A DNA stretch of 38,453 nt from the NCBI GenBank assembly GCA_937891735.1, contig CALAGR010000366.1:1-38453 (forward strand), written 5' to 3'. Positions 6,767-14,431 of the stretch are shown piece after piece (within the stretch, counting starts at the first letter, position 1; each line of letters opens with the position of its first letter). The translations under genes and the position numbers were made by a program. The stretch is from an uncultured Pseudomonadota bacterium (lineage in GTDB: Bacteria > Myxococcota_A > UBA796 > UBA9615). A model generated the notes under the pieces. The model ran no database searches. It saw nothing but the letters and a program-made list of their open reading frames with translations, and was not told the DNA's origin.

Positions 6767-8121
6767 GCCGCCGGACCCCGGTCCCCGCCGCGGCCCTCCT
6801 GCTCCTGCTGGCCTCGGGCTGCGCAGGCTCGCTGACCCGCGAGGAGGTCTACGACCCCGCCAGCTGCGGCGAGTGCCACCAGGAGCACCTGGATCAGTGG
6901 CAGGCGTCCATGCACGCGTACGCCGGGGACGACCCGGTCTTCCTGGCGATGAACCGGCGGGGCCAGGAGGAGACCAACGGGGAGCTCGGCGCCTTCTGCG
7001 TGAACTGCCACGCGCCCCTGGCTGTGCAGCTGGGCGAGGTCGTGGACGGGCTCGAGCTCGAAGACCCCGACTTCCCGCAGTACCTCAAGGGGGTCACCTG
7101 CGCGTTCTGCCACCTCGCGGCCCACGCCGACGGGGACAGCAACAACCCCATCGAGCTGGACCCACGCACCGTGCTCAAGGGGCCGTTTGACGATCCGACC
7201 AGGAGCCCCGCCCACCGGGCGGAGTATTCGCCGCTGCTGGACCGGAGCCAGCGGGACAGCGCCCAGCTCTGCGGGAGCTGCCACGACATCGTGCTCGACA
7301 ACGGCGTGCACCTGGAGCAGACCTTCGCGGAGTGGAACGACACCGTCTTCTCCGAGGACGCGACCCTGACCACCTGCGGCAACTGCCACATGTTCAGCGT
7401 CGGCCCCCCCGACGCCCGCGAGAACCGCAACCCGCGCCCGGTGGCCACGTTCGACGGCGTGCCGGCCCGGGACTTCCACGACCACCGCATGGCCGCGATC
7501 GACGTCGCCGTGTCCCCCTGGTTCGACGAAGCGGACCAGCGCGAGCAGGTCGAGAGCCTGCTGAAGTCCACGGTGCGTTCGCAGATCTGCGTCAACCCGC
7601 TGCCGGGTGGGTTCCAGCTCATGGTGGGTCTCGAGAACGTCTCCGCCGGACACTCCTTCCCCAGCGGCGCCTCGCAGGATCGCCGGGTCTGGGCGCACCT
7701 GAGGGCCGAGGACGCCCAGGGCGTGATCTGGGAGCGAGGGCTCGTCCCCGAGGGCACACCGGCGGTGGATGTGGCCCAGGGGATCCTGCTGCGGGACCAC
7801 CTGGCGGGGGCGGACGGCGAAGAGGTGCACATGTTCTGGGAGGTCGCGTCCATCGAGCGGGACGTGCTGCCCGGGATCCGCCAGTTCGGCCTCGAGGAGA
7901 CCCGGATCTGGACCTTCGAAGACGTGCAGGGGCGCCAGCCCACGTCCGTCACCCTGGCCCTGTACGAGCGCCCCGTGGGGCTGGACGTGCTCGACGACCT
8001 GATCGGCTCGGGGCACCTGGACCCGTCCATCCGGGACGCGGTGCCCACCTTGGAGCTGAGCGGCGCGGCGCTGACCTGGAGCGGCGCCCTGGGCAGCTGC
8101 GCGAGCTCGGACGCCCTGTAG
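6763..8121 (+). CDS. Pentahaem c-type cytochrome lipoprotein
   Basis: The 452-residue protein has a lipoprotein signal (LLLLLASGC, Cys20). It carries five classical haem-binding motifs: CGECH (35-39), CVNCH (79-83), CAFCH (113-117), CGSCH (170-174) and CGNCH (205-209). A His-rich stretch (FHDHRM) and a haem-free beta-rich C-terminal half follow, including AGHSFPSGASQDRR, a segment typical of the cytochrome c554-like multihaem family. It should sit in the envelope, facing the periplasm or surface, and move electrons. It is the last gene of the operon starting at 5073, and the ATG overlaps the upstream stop by 4 bp. No partner oxidase or reductase is encoded nearby, so donor and acceptor are unknown. 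Confidence 0.88.
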   Translation: MSRRTPVPAAALLLLLASGCAGSLTREEVYDPASCGECHQEHLDQWQASMHAYAGDDPVFLAMNRRGQEETNGELGAFCVNCHAPLAVQLGEVVDGLELEDPDFPQYLKGVTCAFCHLAAHADGDSNNPIELDPRTVLKGPFDDPTRSPAHRAEYSPLLDRSQRDSAQLCGSCHDIVLDNGVHLEQTFAEWNDTVFSEDATLTTCGNCHMFSVGPPDARENRNPRPVATFDGVPARDFHDHRMAAIDVAVSPWFDEADQREQVESLLKSTVRSQICVNPLPGGFQLMVGLENVSAGHSFPSGASQDRRVWAHLRAEDAQGVIWERGLVPEGTPAVDVAQGILLRDHLAGADGEEVHMFWEVASIERDVLPGIRQFGLEETRIWTFEDVQGRQPTSVTLALYERPVGLDVLDDLIGSGHLDPSIRDAVPTLELSGAALTWSGALGSCASSDAL

Positions 8122-8133
8122 ACAGCCCGTCGA

Positions 8134-9261
8134 TCAGGGAGGCGGGTTCTTGCCGAAGTCGGTGTCGCGCACGAACGTCAGCAGGGTGCTGAAGTAGTCC
8201 TGCACGCGGGGCACGGCGATTCCGTGCGCGGCCAGCGCGGCGGCGGCGTGGGTGTTGTCGAACAGCGGGTTCCCCGAGAAGTACGGGATGAAGAACGTGC
8301 CGCCCTCCTGAAGCACCCGCCGCTTGGGCCCCCAGATGAACAGATCCACCACGGGGCGCACCCACTTCATGAAGAACGCCGGATCCATGAACCGGATCCT
8401 GCCGCCCCCGAAGAACTCCTGCACCAGCGCCGCGAGGCGCTCGATGGTGACCGCGCCCTCGGTTCCGGCGGTCAGGTGGTAGGTGACACCCACGGCCTGA
8501 TCCGCGCGGCTGAGGCATTCGATGGCGTTCGCCACGAAGTCCACCGGAACGATGTCCACCGGAGTCTGGGCCGAGCCCACGATGGTGCGCCACCAGCCCT
8601 TGCTGTACAGGCGGATCGGCCAGTACATCATCCCGAAGTTGGTGGTGGCGCCGGTGGCGGTCTCCCCCACGACGATGGAGGGGCGGAACACGGTCAGCGG
8701 CAGGGCGCTCGCCTCGGACCGAAGCCACTGCTCCGCTTCGTACTTGCTCTGCTCGTACGGGTTCTTCCAGCCCGCGGTGTGTTCGAGATCCTCCTCGCGG
8801 ACCACGTCGCGCCGCAGCCCCGCCACGAACGCCGTGCCCACCCAGTCAAAGCGGCTCAGCCCTCCCCTGCGCTGGGCCTCCAGGCCGAGGGCCGCGGCCT
8901 GCTGGGTGCCGAACACGTTCTCCCCGCGGGCGTCCTCGATGCGCTGATCGAACCGCACGTTGGCGGCGGCGTGCAGGATGCAGTCCGTCCGCTCGGCGAG
9001 GCTGTTCCACGCGTCCTCGTCCAGCCCGAAGCGCTCTTGGCGCAGGTCGCCCAGCACCGGGCTCATCCGCTCGACCACCTCGGCCGCGCGCGCCTCGGAC
9101 ACAGCGAAGCGCATCGACTTCAACAAGCGCTCCCGGGCGTGATCGACGTCCCGGGCGCGCACCAGCACGTCGATGCCGTCCACGTCCGGCCGCTGAAGGA
9201 CACGATCCGCCATGTAGCGGCCGAGGAAGCCGGTCACGCCGGTGATGAACACACGAGTCAT
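8134..9261 (-). CDS. NAD(P)-dependent SDR, NAD_binding_4 / fatty acyl-CoA reductase-like
   Basis: The 375-residue extended SDR starts with FITGVTGFLGRYMADRVL, a GxxGxxG dinucleotide-binding motif. It has HAAANVRFD after the fourth strand and YEQSKYEAE (YxxxK catalytic pair) about residue 170. The layout fits thioester reductase/male-sterility type reductases that reduce acyl thioesters to aldehydes or alcohols. It follows a FabG-like reductase by 8 bp on the same strand, so the pair may process an acyl substrate. It could instead be a sugar or sterol epimerase-like SDR. The 3' end converges with the pentahaem gene 12 bp away. Confidence 0.8.
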   Translation of the reverse strand: MTRVFITGVTGFLGRYMADRVLQRPDVDGIDVLVRARDVDHARERLLKSMRFAVSEARAAEVVERMSPVLGDLRQERFGLDEDAWNSLAERTDCILHAAANVRFDQRIEDARGENVFGTQQAAALGLEAQRRGGLSRFDWVGTAFVAGLRRDVVREEDLEHTAGWKNPYEQSKYEAEQWLRSEASALPLTVFRPSIVVGETATGATTNFGMMYWPIRLYSKGWWRTIVGSAQTPVDIVPVDFVANAIECLSRADQAVGVTYHLTAGTEGAVTIERLAALVQEFFGGGRIRFMDPAFFMKWVRPVVDLFIWGPKRRVLQEGGTFFIPYFSGNPLFDNTHAAAALAAHGIAVPRVQDYFSTLLTFVRDTDFGKNPPP

Positions 9262-9269
9262 GGCGGCTC

Positions 9270-10013
9270 CTACATCTTGAGTCCGCCATCCACGGCCAGG
9301 ACCTGCCCGGTCATGTAGGCGGCGTCATCCGAGGCGACGAACGCGATGACCGCGGCGACCTCCTCGGGCTGGCCGAAGCGCTGGAGCAGGATCTCGCCCA
9401 GGATCTGATCCTGGGCGGCCTCCCGCACGCGCGCCGACATGTCGGTGACGATGACCCCGGGCGCCACGGCGTTCACCCGGATCTTCTTCTTGCTCAGCTC
9501 GACCGCCATCGCGCGGGTCAGGGCCTCGACCGCCCCCTTGCTCGCGGCGTAGTTGGCGTGTCCGCGCCCGGCCTTCTGCCCCGCCACCGACGACAGCAGC
9601 ACGATGGAGCCGCTGCGCTTCATGAGCATCATCCGGCCCACCGCCTTGATCACGCGAAACGACCCGGTCGCGTTCGTGTCGAGCACGTCGGTCCACTGCT
9701 CCTCGTCCATGCCCAGAAGCAGGCCGTCCCGGGTGATGCCCGCGGAGTTGACCAGCACGTCGATGCGGCGCCGATCTGCGAAGACCGTCGCCACGGCGTC
9801 GTTGACGGACTCGGTGCTGCGCACGTCGATGCGCAGCGGCTCGGCTTCCCCCCCGGCCTCCCGGATGTCCGTCACCACGGCGTGCGCGGCATCCTCCTGG
9901 TGCACGAAGCCCACCCAGACCTTCGCCCCCTCGGCGGCGAGCCTGCGGCAGGTGGCGGCGCCGATGCCTCTCGAACCGCCCGTGACCAACGCGACCTTGC
10001 CTTCGAACCGCAT
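9270..10013 (-). CDS. 3-oxoacyl-ACP reductase-like SDR (FabG family)
   Basis: The 247-residue classical SDR has TGGSRGIGAAT (TGxxxGxG) near the N-terminus, NSAGIT (NAG-type motif), a serine in LLSSVAGQKAG, YAASK (catalytic YxxxK) and the C-terminal VLAVDGGLKM ending. Length and motifs match FabG, which reduces 3-oxoacyl-ACP with NADPH. A role outside core fatty-acid synthesis is likely, because it pairs with an acyl-reductase-like SDR rather than with fabD/acpP/fabF. The ATG at 10013 is preferred over TTG 10031 because a perfect AGGAGG lies four bases upstream. An extended -10-like TGC TAGAAA (10047-10055) precedes it. Confidence 0.88.
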   Translation of the reverse strand: MRFEGKVALVTGGSRGIGAATCRRLAAEGAKVWVGFVHQEDAAHAVVTDIREAGGEAEPLRIDVRSTESVNDAVATVFADRRRIDVLVNSAGITRDGLLLGMDEEQWTDVLDTNATGSFRVIKAVGRMMLMKRSGSIVLLSSVAGQKAGRGHANYAASKGAVEALTRAMAVELSKKKIRVNAVAPGVIVTDMSARVREAAQDQILGEILLQRFGQPEEVAAVIAFVASDDAAYMTGQVLAVDGGLKM

Positions 10014-10046
10014 GAGACCTCCTGCCCGCAATCGGCCGGACGCTGG

Positions 10047-10055
10047 TTTCTAGCA
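10047..10055 (-). promoter_or_regulatory. Candidate extended -10 of the fabG-like operon
   Basis: The minus strand reads TGC TAGAAA, 33 nt upstream of the FabG-like ATG. The last base is A instead of T, so it is a weaker match to the window's recurring TGCTANNNT motif. Confidence 0.35.
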
Positions 10056-10072
10056 GGGTCCGCCAAGCAGGA

Positions 10073-10102
10073 GGAGGGGCCGGACCGAAGTCCGACCCCT
10101 CC
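10073..10102 (-). terminator. 13-bp hairpin with UUCG tetraloop, minus-strand oriented
   Basis: On the minus strand the arms GGAGGGGTCGGAC and GTCCGGCCCCTCC close a TTCG loop as C(UUCG)G, one of the most stable tetraloops. All 13 pairs form, with one U-G wobble. On the plus strand the same position is a C-A mismatch and the loop is CGAA, so the structure favours a minus-strand transcript. No long U-tract follows, so it may be a terminator, a 3' stabiliser or part of a larger RNA. Confidence 0.55.
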
Positions 10103-10900
10103 AATGAAGCGTCCTTGTCGCGTGTGTGCGCCTCTCTTCAGAGACCCGGCTCGTGGCTCGACGGACGGGCGCCCCCGCCTGGTCGTCGCAGCGCTCGTGG
10201 AGTTGGTCTGTCCTTCGACGTGTTGATCCCCGACCGGGGTAGCGGCTGCCTGGCCTGACCGCTCCGCCCATGACCTTGCCCCTCTCGGGTTGGCCTTCGG
10301 CGTCTTTCCCCGGACGAGGTGCGCAGGCGTCAAACCCTGCGCAAGTCATCCGTCCTTGAACTCCGACCTCTCCTTCAGCGCCACCATCGAGCGGTTCCGA
10401 ACCCTCACCCCGTGACGAAGCCACGAGGGAGAAGGCCCGTCGCCTCTCCTGAGATTTTCCCGCCCCTTCGACGCATGGGGTCCACCCGGTCCCTGTCCAC
10501 AGCGCGCGCGGACGCGCTGCAAGGCAGCCGTGCCACCGGCTGCCGGTCCGCCCTTGCCGTTTCTCACGACTTCGACGGCTTGCTCCCGGCCTGGCCCTCC
10601 GACATGTTTCGGTCGGTAACACCCTTGGGGTTCGGCTCGCTCGACTCACAATACCCTGCCCCCTTCGGCCGCAAGGACCACAGGGGACGGGGCCGTAGCC
10701 GCCACCGCGCCGTTTTCAGACGCAGCGGGGCCCGCTCTCCGAGCGAGATTTCTCGACGCACATTCTCAAAGATCGCCCCTGCGGGAGCGACCCTAGTACG
10801 GGGCTCCTCGACCACCAAACCCTGGGGGCCGGCCTCGGTACGTGCGCCCCACAAGGAGCCAGCGCGCAGCGGATCCCTCGCCGGGTTTTTTCTGTGAGTT
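10073..10900 (-). ncRNA. Candidate large structured non-coding RNA
   Basis: Perfect or near-perfect hairpins are unusually dense. They are 10228-10239 (4 bp), 10321-10342 (7 bp, 8-nt loop), 10508-10551 (two-tier: outer GCGGAC/GTCCGC, inner GGCAGCCG/CGGCTGCC), 10654-10685 (two-tier: CCCTG/CAGGG and CCTT/AAGG), 10773-10790 (TCGC-CCC/GGG-GCGA) and the UUCG hairpin at 10073-10102. The wobble in the last points to the minus strand, with the 3' end there. No known class was recognised: conserved RNase P, tmRNA, 6S and group II domain V sequences were looked for and not seen. The boundaries, especially the 5' end, are guesses. Confidence 0.35.
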
Positions 10901-11001
10901 TCTTTCGAGACCGCCAACAACCCACAAACCACACAATGGCTCTTCCCAGTAATTCCAGAATGTTGGATCGGTTGTTCACAGGTTGTCCACAGTGTGGATA
11001 A
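10888..11001. other. Candidate replication origin or DnaA-binding control site
   Basis: Three DnaA boxes are packed in 30 bp: TTGTTCACA (10972-10980), TTGTCCACA (10983-10991) and TGTGGATAA (10993-11001), the last a perfect reverse complement of the consensus TTATCCACA. The first two are in the same orientation, 11 bp apart, about one helical turn. The flanking 93 bases (10888-10980) are about 55% A+T by my count, in a window near 30%, as expected of an unwinding element. The usual origin neighbours (dnaA, dnaN, rpmH, rnpA, parAB, mnmG) are absent. It could therefore be a DnaA-regulated promoter or a DnaA-titrating site. Confidence 0.45.
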
Positions 11002-11065
11002 CCTCGGGCCGATCCTCGTTGGCGCCTCAACCCCCCGGATCTCGGTCGGAAGGTGGCCTAATCTC

Positions 11066-12631
11066 CTACGCCGGGAGCACTCCGTGGCCCTGCAGCGAGC
11101 CCGCGTAGTAGCGAACCAGGGCCGCGTGCGAGGGGCGCACGGTCACCCGCACGCCGGCCAGGACCAGGGCATCGCGCCGTCCGAGCATCGAGCGGGCCAC
11201 GGACCAGATCGCCTCGGCCTCTTCGCCCGAGATCATGTCGGCCTCCAGGTCGAGCAGGGGCCGGCCGCTGCCGGACGCCTCGTCCTCCAGGGCCGACCGC
11301 TCCGCCTTGAGGTCCGCGAGCCCGGGACCCAACAGGATCGGCGCGCGGGCCGCCCTCAACTCCACCAGCAGCGCCGCGATCTCCCGGACCACGTCGATCT
11401 CGGTCGTTCCTTCGGGGGTGTACGCGCCGGCCCGCTCCAGGGCTCCGGCGGCGAGGGGAACCGCGGTGACCGGCACCTCGTGGCCGATCCGGGTCATGAG
11501 CTCGGCGGCGAACCGCTCCAGGGCCACCCGGCGTCCCGCGCGGTCCATGTCCCGCAGGGAGTCCAGCTCGTCGCCGAAGAACTCCCGGATGGAGATCGGC
11601 GGTCCGGCGTGCACCGCGGCCACTCCGAACCCCGTGAAGCGCCGCCGGGCCAGGGTCCAGGCGGAGCTGAACAGCGCGACCAGCCGCACCGCCGCGGCCC
11701 GGGGCACGGTGAACAGGAGCCACGCCAGGGATCGCACCTTGTCCACCGCGTCGGGCTCGGCGAGGTCCCCGGCCGCCTCCTTGAGCAGGTTGCGGTCCTC
11801 GAGCACGCGGTCGAAGTTGAGGCCCACGGGCACGAACCGCACGTCTCCGCCGTCTTCAGTGACCCCGAGCAGCGAGTCGAGCAGCCCCACCTTGGGGGTG
11901 CGAAAGCGGCCGTCCCGGGACAGCCCGCCCTCCAGGAAGATGCCCTGGGTCAAGCCGCCCGCGGTCACCAGCTGCACGTAGCGCTGCAGGGTGCGGTGGT
12001 ACAGGGGGTCCTTCTCCCCGCGTCGGACGAAGTACGAGCCGAAGGACTTGAACAGGGTCTCCAGGGGCCAGACCCGCGCCCACTCGCCGACGGCGTACGA
12101 CAGCGCCACCTGCCGGGACATCGACACCGCAAACAGCACGTAGTCTGCGTTGCTTCGGTGGTTCATCACGTACACAGTCGCGGCTCCGTCCGGCTCCGCG
12201 TCTTCCGCCGCGGCGAGGTTGGAGCGCGAGAACTCCACGTCGTACAGCAGGCGCATCAGGGGCTGAGCCACGCCGTATCCGACCTTGTAGTAGGAGACGA
12301 GATTGAAGTACGGGACGATCTCCTCGATGTACTCCTCGGCGCGCAGCGACAGCTCGGTGACCGGGGTGCCCGTCTCCCGACTCTGCTCCACCATGAACTC
12401 GTTGAGCGCCGGATCGGCCAGCAGCGCCTCGCGGATGTAGTGCTTGTGAGTGAACTTGAACCGATCCAGGCGCACCCGATGACGTGCCAGGTACTGGCTG
12501 ACGGACCGCTCCAGTCGGAGCCGGACCCGCCGCAGCACCGAGGCGCGCAGCAGCTCGTAGGCCAGCACCGCCCCGGCGATGGCGGCCATCCACAGGCCGG
12601 CCTGCGTGAGGAACTCGATCACTTCGTGCAC
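11066..12631 (-). CDS. Glycerol-3-phosphate acyltransferase, PlsB/GNPAT-like
   Basis: The 521-residue protein has a hydrophobic N-terminal segment (about residues 12-26) and four acyltransferase blocks: NHRSNADY (157-164, catalytic HX4D), GSYFVRRG (198-205), FLEGGLSRDGR (232-242) and VPVGLNFD (267-274). The spacing and the GxxFxRR and EGxxSRxGR forms match the PlsB/DHAP acyltransferase branch rather than PlsC. It should acylate sn-1 of glycerol-3-phosphate (or a related acceptor) at the inner membrane. At 521 residues it is shorter than E. coli PlsB (about 800). The GTG at 12631 is chosen because a TATAGT -10 box (12657-12662) lies 25 nt upstream and GGAG is in the leader. Longer upstream frames are not protein-like. 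Confidence 0.85.
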   Translation of the reverse strand: MHEVIEFLTQAGLWMAAIAGAVLAYELLRASVLRRVRLRLERSVSQYLARHRVRLDRFKFTHKHYIREALLADPALNEFMVEQSRETGTPVTELSLRAEEYIEEIVPYFNLVSYYKVGYGVAQPLMRLLYDVEFSRSNLAAAEDAEPDGAATVYVMNHRSNADYVLFAVSMSRQVALSYAVGEWARVWPLETLFKSFGSYFVRRGEKDPLYHRTLQRYVQLVTAGGLTQGIFLEGGLSRDGRFRTPKVGLLDSLLGVTEDGGDVRFVPVGLNFDRVLEDRNLLKEAAGDLAEPDAVDKVRSLAWLLFTVPRAAAVRLVALFSSAWTLARRRFTGFGVAAVHAGPPISIREFFGDELDSLRDMDRAGRRVALERFAAELMTRIGHEVPVTAVPLAAGALERAGAYTPEGTTEIDVVREIAALLVELRAARAPILLGPGLADLKAERSALEDEASGSGRPLLDLEADMISGEEAEAIWSVARSMLGRRDALVLAGVRVTVRPSHAALVRYYAGSLQGHGVLPA

Positions 12632-13705
12632 GGGCCCTGCTCTCCGATCCAGCGCGACTATACCGGCGGGCACAGGGTCGGCGCCCCCGCGCTCCTGGCG
12701 GGCGCCCTGGCTCTGCTCGCGCTGGCTCCGGGCTGCCGTCGGGTGCCCACCCCGACCATGGACCGGGCCACCTGCCGCAGCGAGATCAACGAGGCCTTCC
12801 TGGAGCAGGAGACAGCGGTCATCGCCCTGCGCGCGGCGGACGACGGCCCCATCTTCCGAGACGAGATCCTGCAGGCCCTGGACCGGGTGTGCAGCACCTT
12901 CGAGGACGCACAGACCGACTACGAGCTCGCCGTGAAGTGCCTGACGTCGGTGCCCTTGATGGAGACCCGCAAGAACTCCCTGCCGCGCCAGATCACCATC
13001 CGCGAGGAACTCCCGGCGCCGACGGAGCAGGACGACCACCGGCTGGAGCAGACCACCCGGGATCTCGAGTTTGGCACCGGCGACGTCATGGACGACTCGG
13101 GGCTCGTCGCCTACACGCACCTGCCCCTGGTGTCGTTTCTGGGCGTGGACCTCAGGGCGCTGTTCACCACCGCGGTGGGCGCCGAGCCGCTGCTCCGGGG
13201 GGCGATCGACTTCGGCGACGTGCAGGGGCGGGAGGAGTACGGCGTGATCGCCGGGACCGGGCCGGGGGCGCGCTCGGTGGTGGGCCTGTACGACGCAGGG
13301 GCGGACGGCGCCTTGAAGGAGCTGGTGCACCTGCAGGCCCTGGAGCGGTTCCAGGAACGGGCCGAGGGCCTCAAGACCGTCGCGGGGTCGTTCACGGTGG
13401 TCGATGACCTCAAGACCGTGCGCAAGGGGCTGCACGGGGGCAAGCCCGAGTCCTACACGCTGCCCAAGGCGCGCGCCGAGACCGCGCAGCTGCTCCTCGC
13501 GTTGAGCATGTCGCCGGCGGCGAGGTACGGACCGCGCATCGACGGACGGGAGCGCGTAGCGCTGGTCCGGGTCAACCTGACGACCGTGAACGATGAACAG
13601 TTCGAGCGCACCGTGCGGCGCCTGGAGGCGTTCCTGACGCAGGAGACCGCAGAGGGAGCGACGGCGTTTCTGTGCACGGATCGGCTGCCGGAGCAGCTGG
13701 ACTGA
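12626..13705 (+). CDS. Lipoprotein of unknown function
   Basis: The product is up to 359 residues. A hydrophobic stretch (PALLAGALALLALAPGC) followed by Cys fits a lipoprotein signal, though the P at -2 is not classical. The mature part is hydrophilic, with segments such as EINEAFLEQETAVIALRAAD (helical) and later strand-rich regions; I do not recognise a family. The start is unresolved. GTG 12626 is the only common start codon before the signal, but it adds about a dozen odd residues and has no well-spaced ribosome binding site; CTG 12695 would sit inside the signal. With GTG 12626 the gene would overlap the divergent plsB-like start by 6 bp. The 3' end converges with the lipoprotein at 13718. 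Confidence 0.65.
   Translation: MHGPCSPIQRDYTGGHRVGAPALLAGALALLALAPGCRRVPTPTMDRATCRSEINEAFLEQETAVIALRAADDGPIFRDEILQALDRVCSTFEDAQTDYELAVKCLTSVPLMETRKNSLPRQITIREELPAPTEQDDHRLEQTTRDLEFGTGDVMDDSGLVAYTHLPLVSFLGVDLRALFTTAVGAEPLLRGAIDFGDVQGREEYGVIAGTGPGARSVVGLYDAGADGALKELVHLQALERFQERAEGLKTVAGSFTVVDDLKTVRKGLHGGKPESYTLPKARAETAQLLLALSMSPAARYGPRIDGRERVALVRVNLTTVNDEQFERTVRRLEAFLTQETAEGATAFLCTDRLPEQLD
12657..12662 (-). promoter_or_regulatory. -10 box of the plsB-like gene
   Basis: TATAGT on the minus strand lies 25 nt before the GTG start, leaving room for a short leader with GGAG. The plus strand at 12659-12664 reads TATACC, so the site might also serve the divergent lipoprotein gene. Confidence 0.4.
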
Positions 13706-13717
13706 GCCCGCCTGGAC

Positions 13718-14413
13718 CTACTCGGCGACGACGTTGGTGGTGCGCACCACGCCCTCGACGGACAGCCCGTCGGCGCCGGTCTCGATGTACCGGATCAACC
13801 CCACGTCCACCGCCCACCACTCCTGCCGGGTGTTCTGCAGGGGGTCGCCGCCCGAGGAGACCGTGGTGCGCGTACGCGTGACGGCCACGGTGTCTTCGAA
13901 GGTCCCCAGGGATGTCTGGATCGGCTCGGTCTCGTAGGCCATCTCGATGACGAACTCGAAGTCCGATCCGCCTCCGGCGCCCCCCACGGTGTAGTCCCAG
14001 GTCTGTGTCCAGTCCGAGTCCGTGCCCGGCTGCACCAGGAAGTTCTCGTTGCGGTCGCCTTCGTCGGCGTTGGCGAACTTGTAGACCCAGCCCACCGGAG
14101 TGGCGTCCTCCCCCAGACCGCCGTAGTCCGGCGAGACGTTGAAGCTGCGAAGCAGCGTCTCAAACTCGATGGCCGGGTTGACGTCGTCCTTGTAGGTCTT
14201 GAGGAACTGCCAGTACAGGGTGCCGCGCTGGCTCTGCTCGTTGTCGTCCGCGTCGAGCACCGAGAGCGTCCACTGCTCGTCATTGAGCTCGGAGTTGCGC
14301 ACGAAGAACCCCCAGGTGTTCCCCTCAGCGATCTGGAAGTAGTCACCCACGCCGAGCGAGCTGCATCCGGTGCAGAGCAGCAGGGGGAGGGTCAGGAGCG
14401 CCGCGTGCTTCAT
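13718..14413 (-). CDS. Lipoprotein of unknown function
   Basis: The 231-residue lipoprotein has signal MKHAALLTLPLLLCTGC with a clear lipobox (CTGC, Cys17). The mature domain is rich in beta-strand patterns and aromatic residues (GNTWGFFV, GTLYWQFLKTY, WTQTWDY) and ends with RQEWWAVDVGLIRY followed by an acidic tail. The 'WWA.DVGLIRY' pattern occurs in uncharacterised lipoproteins of environmental bacteria that measure or stabilise envelope structures, but I would not assign a role. It is second in an operon, 18 bp after the AgmX-domain lipoprotein, so the two may work together. Confidence 0.75.
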   Translation of the reverse strand: MKHAALLTLPLLLCTGCSSLGVGDYFQIAEGNTWGFFVRNSELNDEQWTLSVLDADDNEQSQRGTLYWQFLKTYKDDVNPAIEFETLLRSFNVSPDYGGLGEDATPVGWVYKFANADEGDRNENFLVQPGTDSDWTQTWDYTVGGAGGGSDFEFVIEMAYETEPIQTSLGTFEDTVAVTRTRTTVSSGGDPLQNTRQEWWAVDVGLIRYIETGADGLSVEGVVRTTNVVAE

Positions 14414-14431
14414 GTTCGGAACCTCGTTCGT

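Larger units (their letters stand above)
10014..11065. other. Kilobase without a convincing gene between fabG-like and plsB-like genes
   Basis: No reading frame here has a ribosome binding site, recognisable domain or natural composition; the open frames are Arg/Ser-rich and overlap on both strands. The stretch contains, in order, the fabG-like promoter, a strong 13-bp hairpin (10073-10102), further hairpins to about 10790, a T6 run (10886-10891), an AT-richer block (10888-10980) and three DnaA boxes (10972-11001). I found no tRNA, tmRNA or RNase P consensus on either strand. See the separate entries for the candidate RNA and origin. Confidence 0.6.

Noticed and set aside
10319-10897. Plus-strand frame of 192 codons in the gene-free kilobase
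   Set aside because: No ribosome binding site, Arg/Ser-rich, overlaps strong hairpins, and open frames of similar quality lie on the other strand.
10073-10900. RNase P RNA, tmRNA, 6S RNA or group II intron
   Set aside because: I looked for the conserved P4 GAGGAAAGTC stretch, the tmRNA ends with GGTTCGA, and a domain V hairpin with AGC and GAAA loop; none was seen on either strand.
10564-10932. Minus-strand frame of 122 codons in the gene-free kilobase
   Set aside because: No ribosome binding site and no domain. The end (DRNMSEGQAGSKPSKS) vaguely recalls leader frames near group II introns, but I cannot support this and no reverse transcriptase follows.
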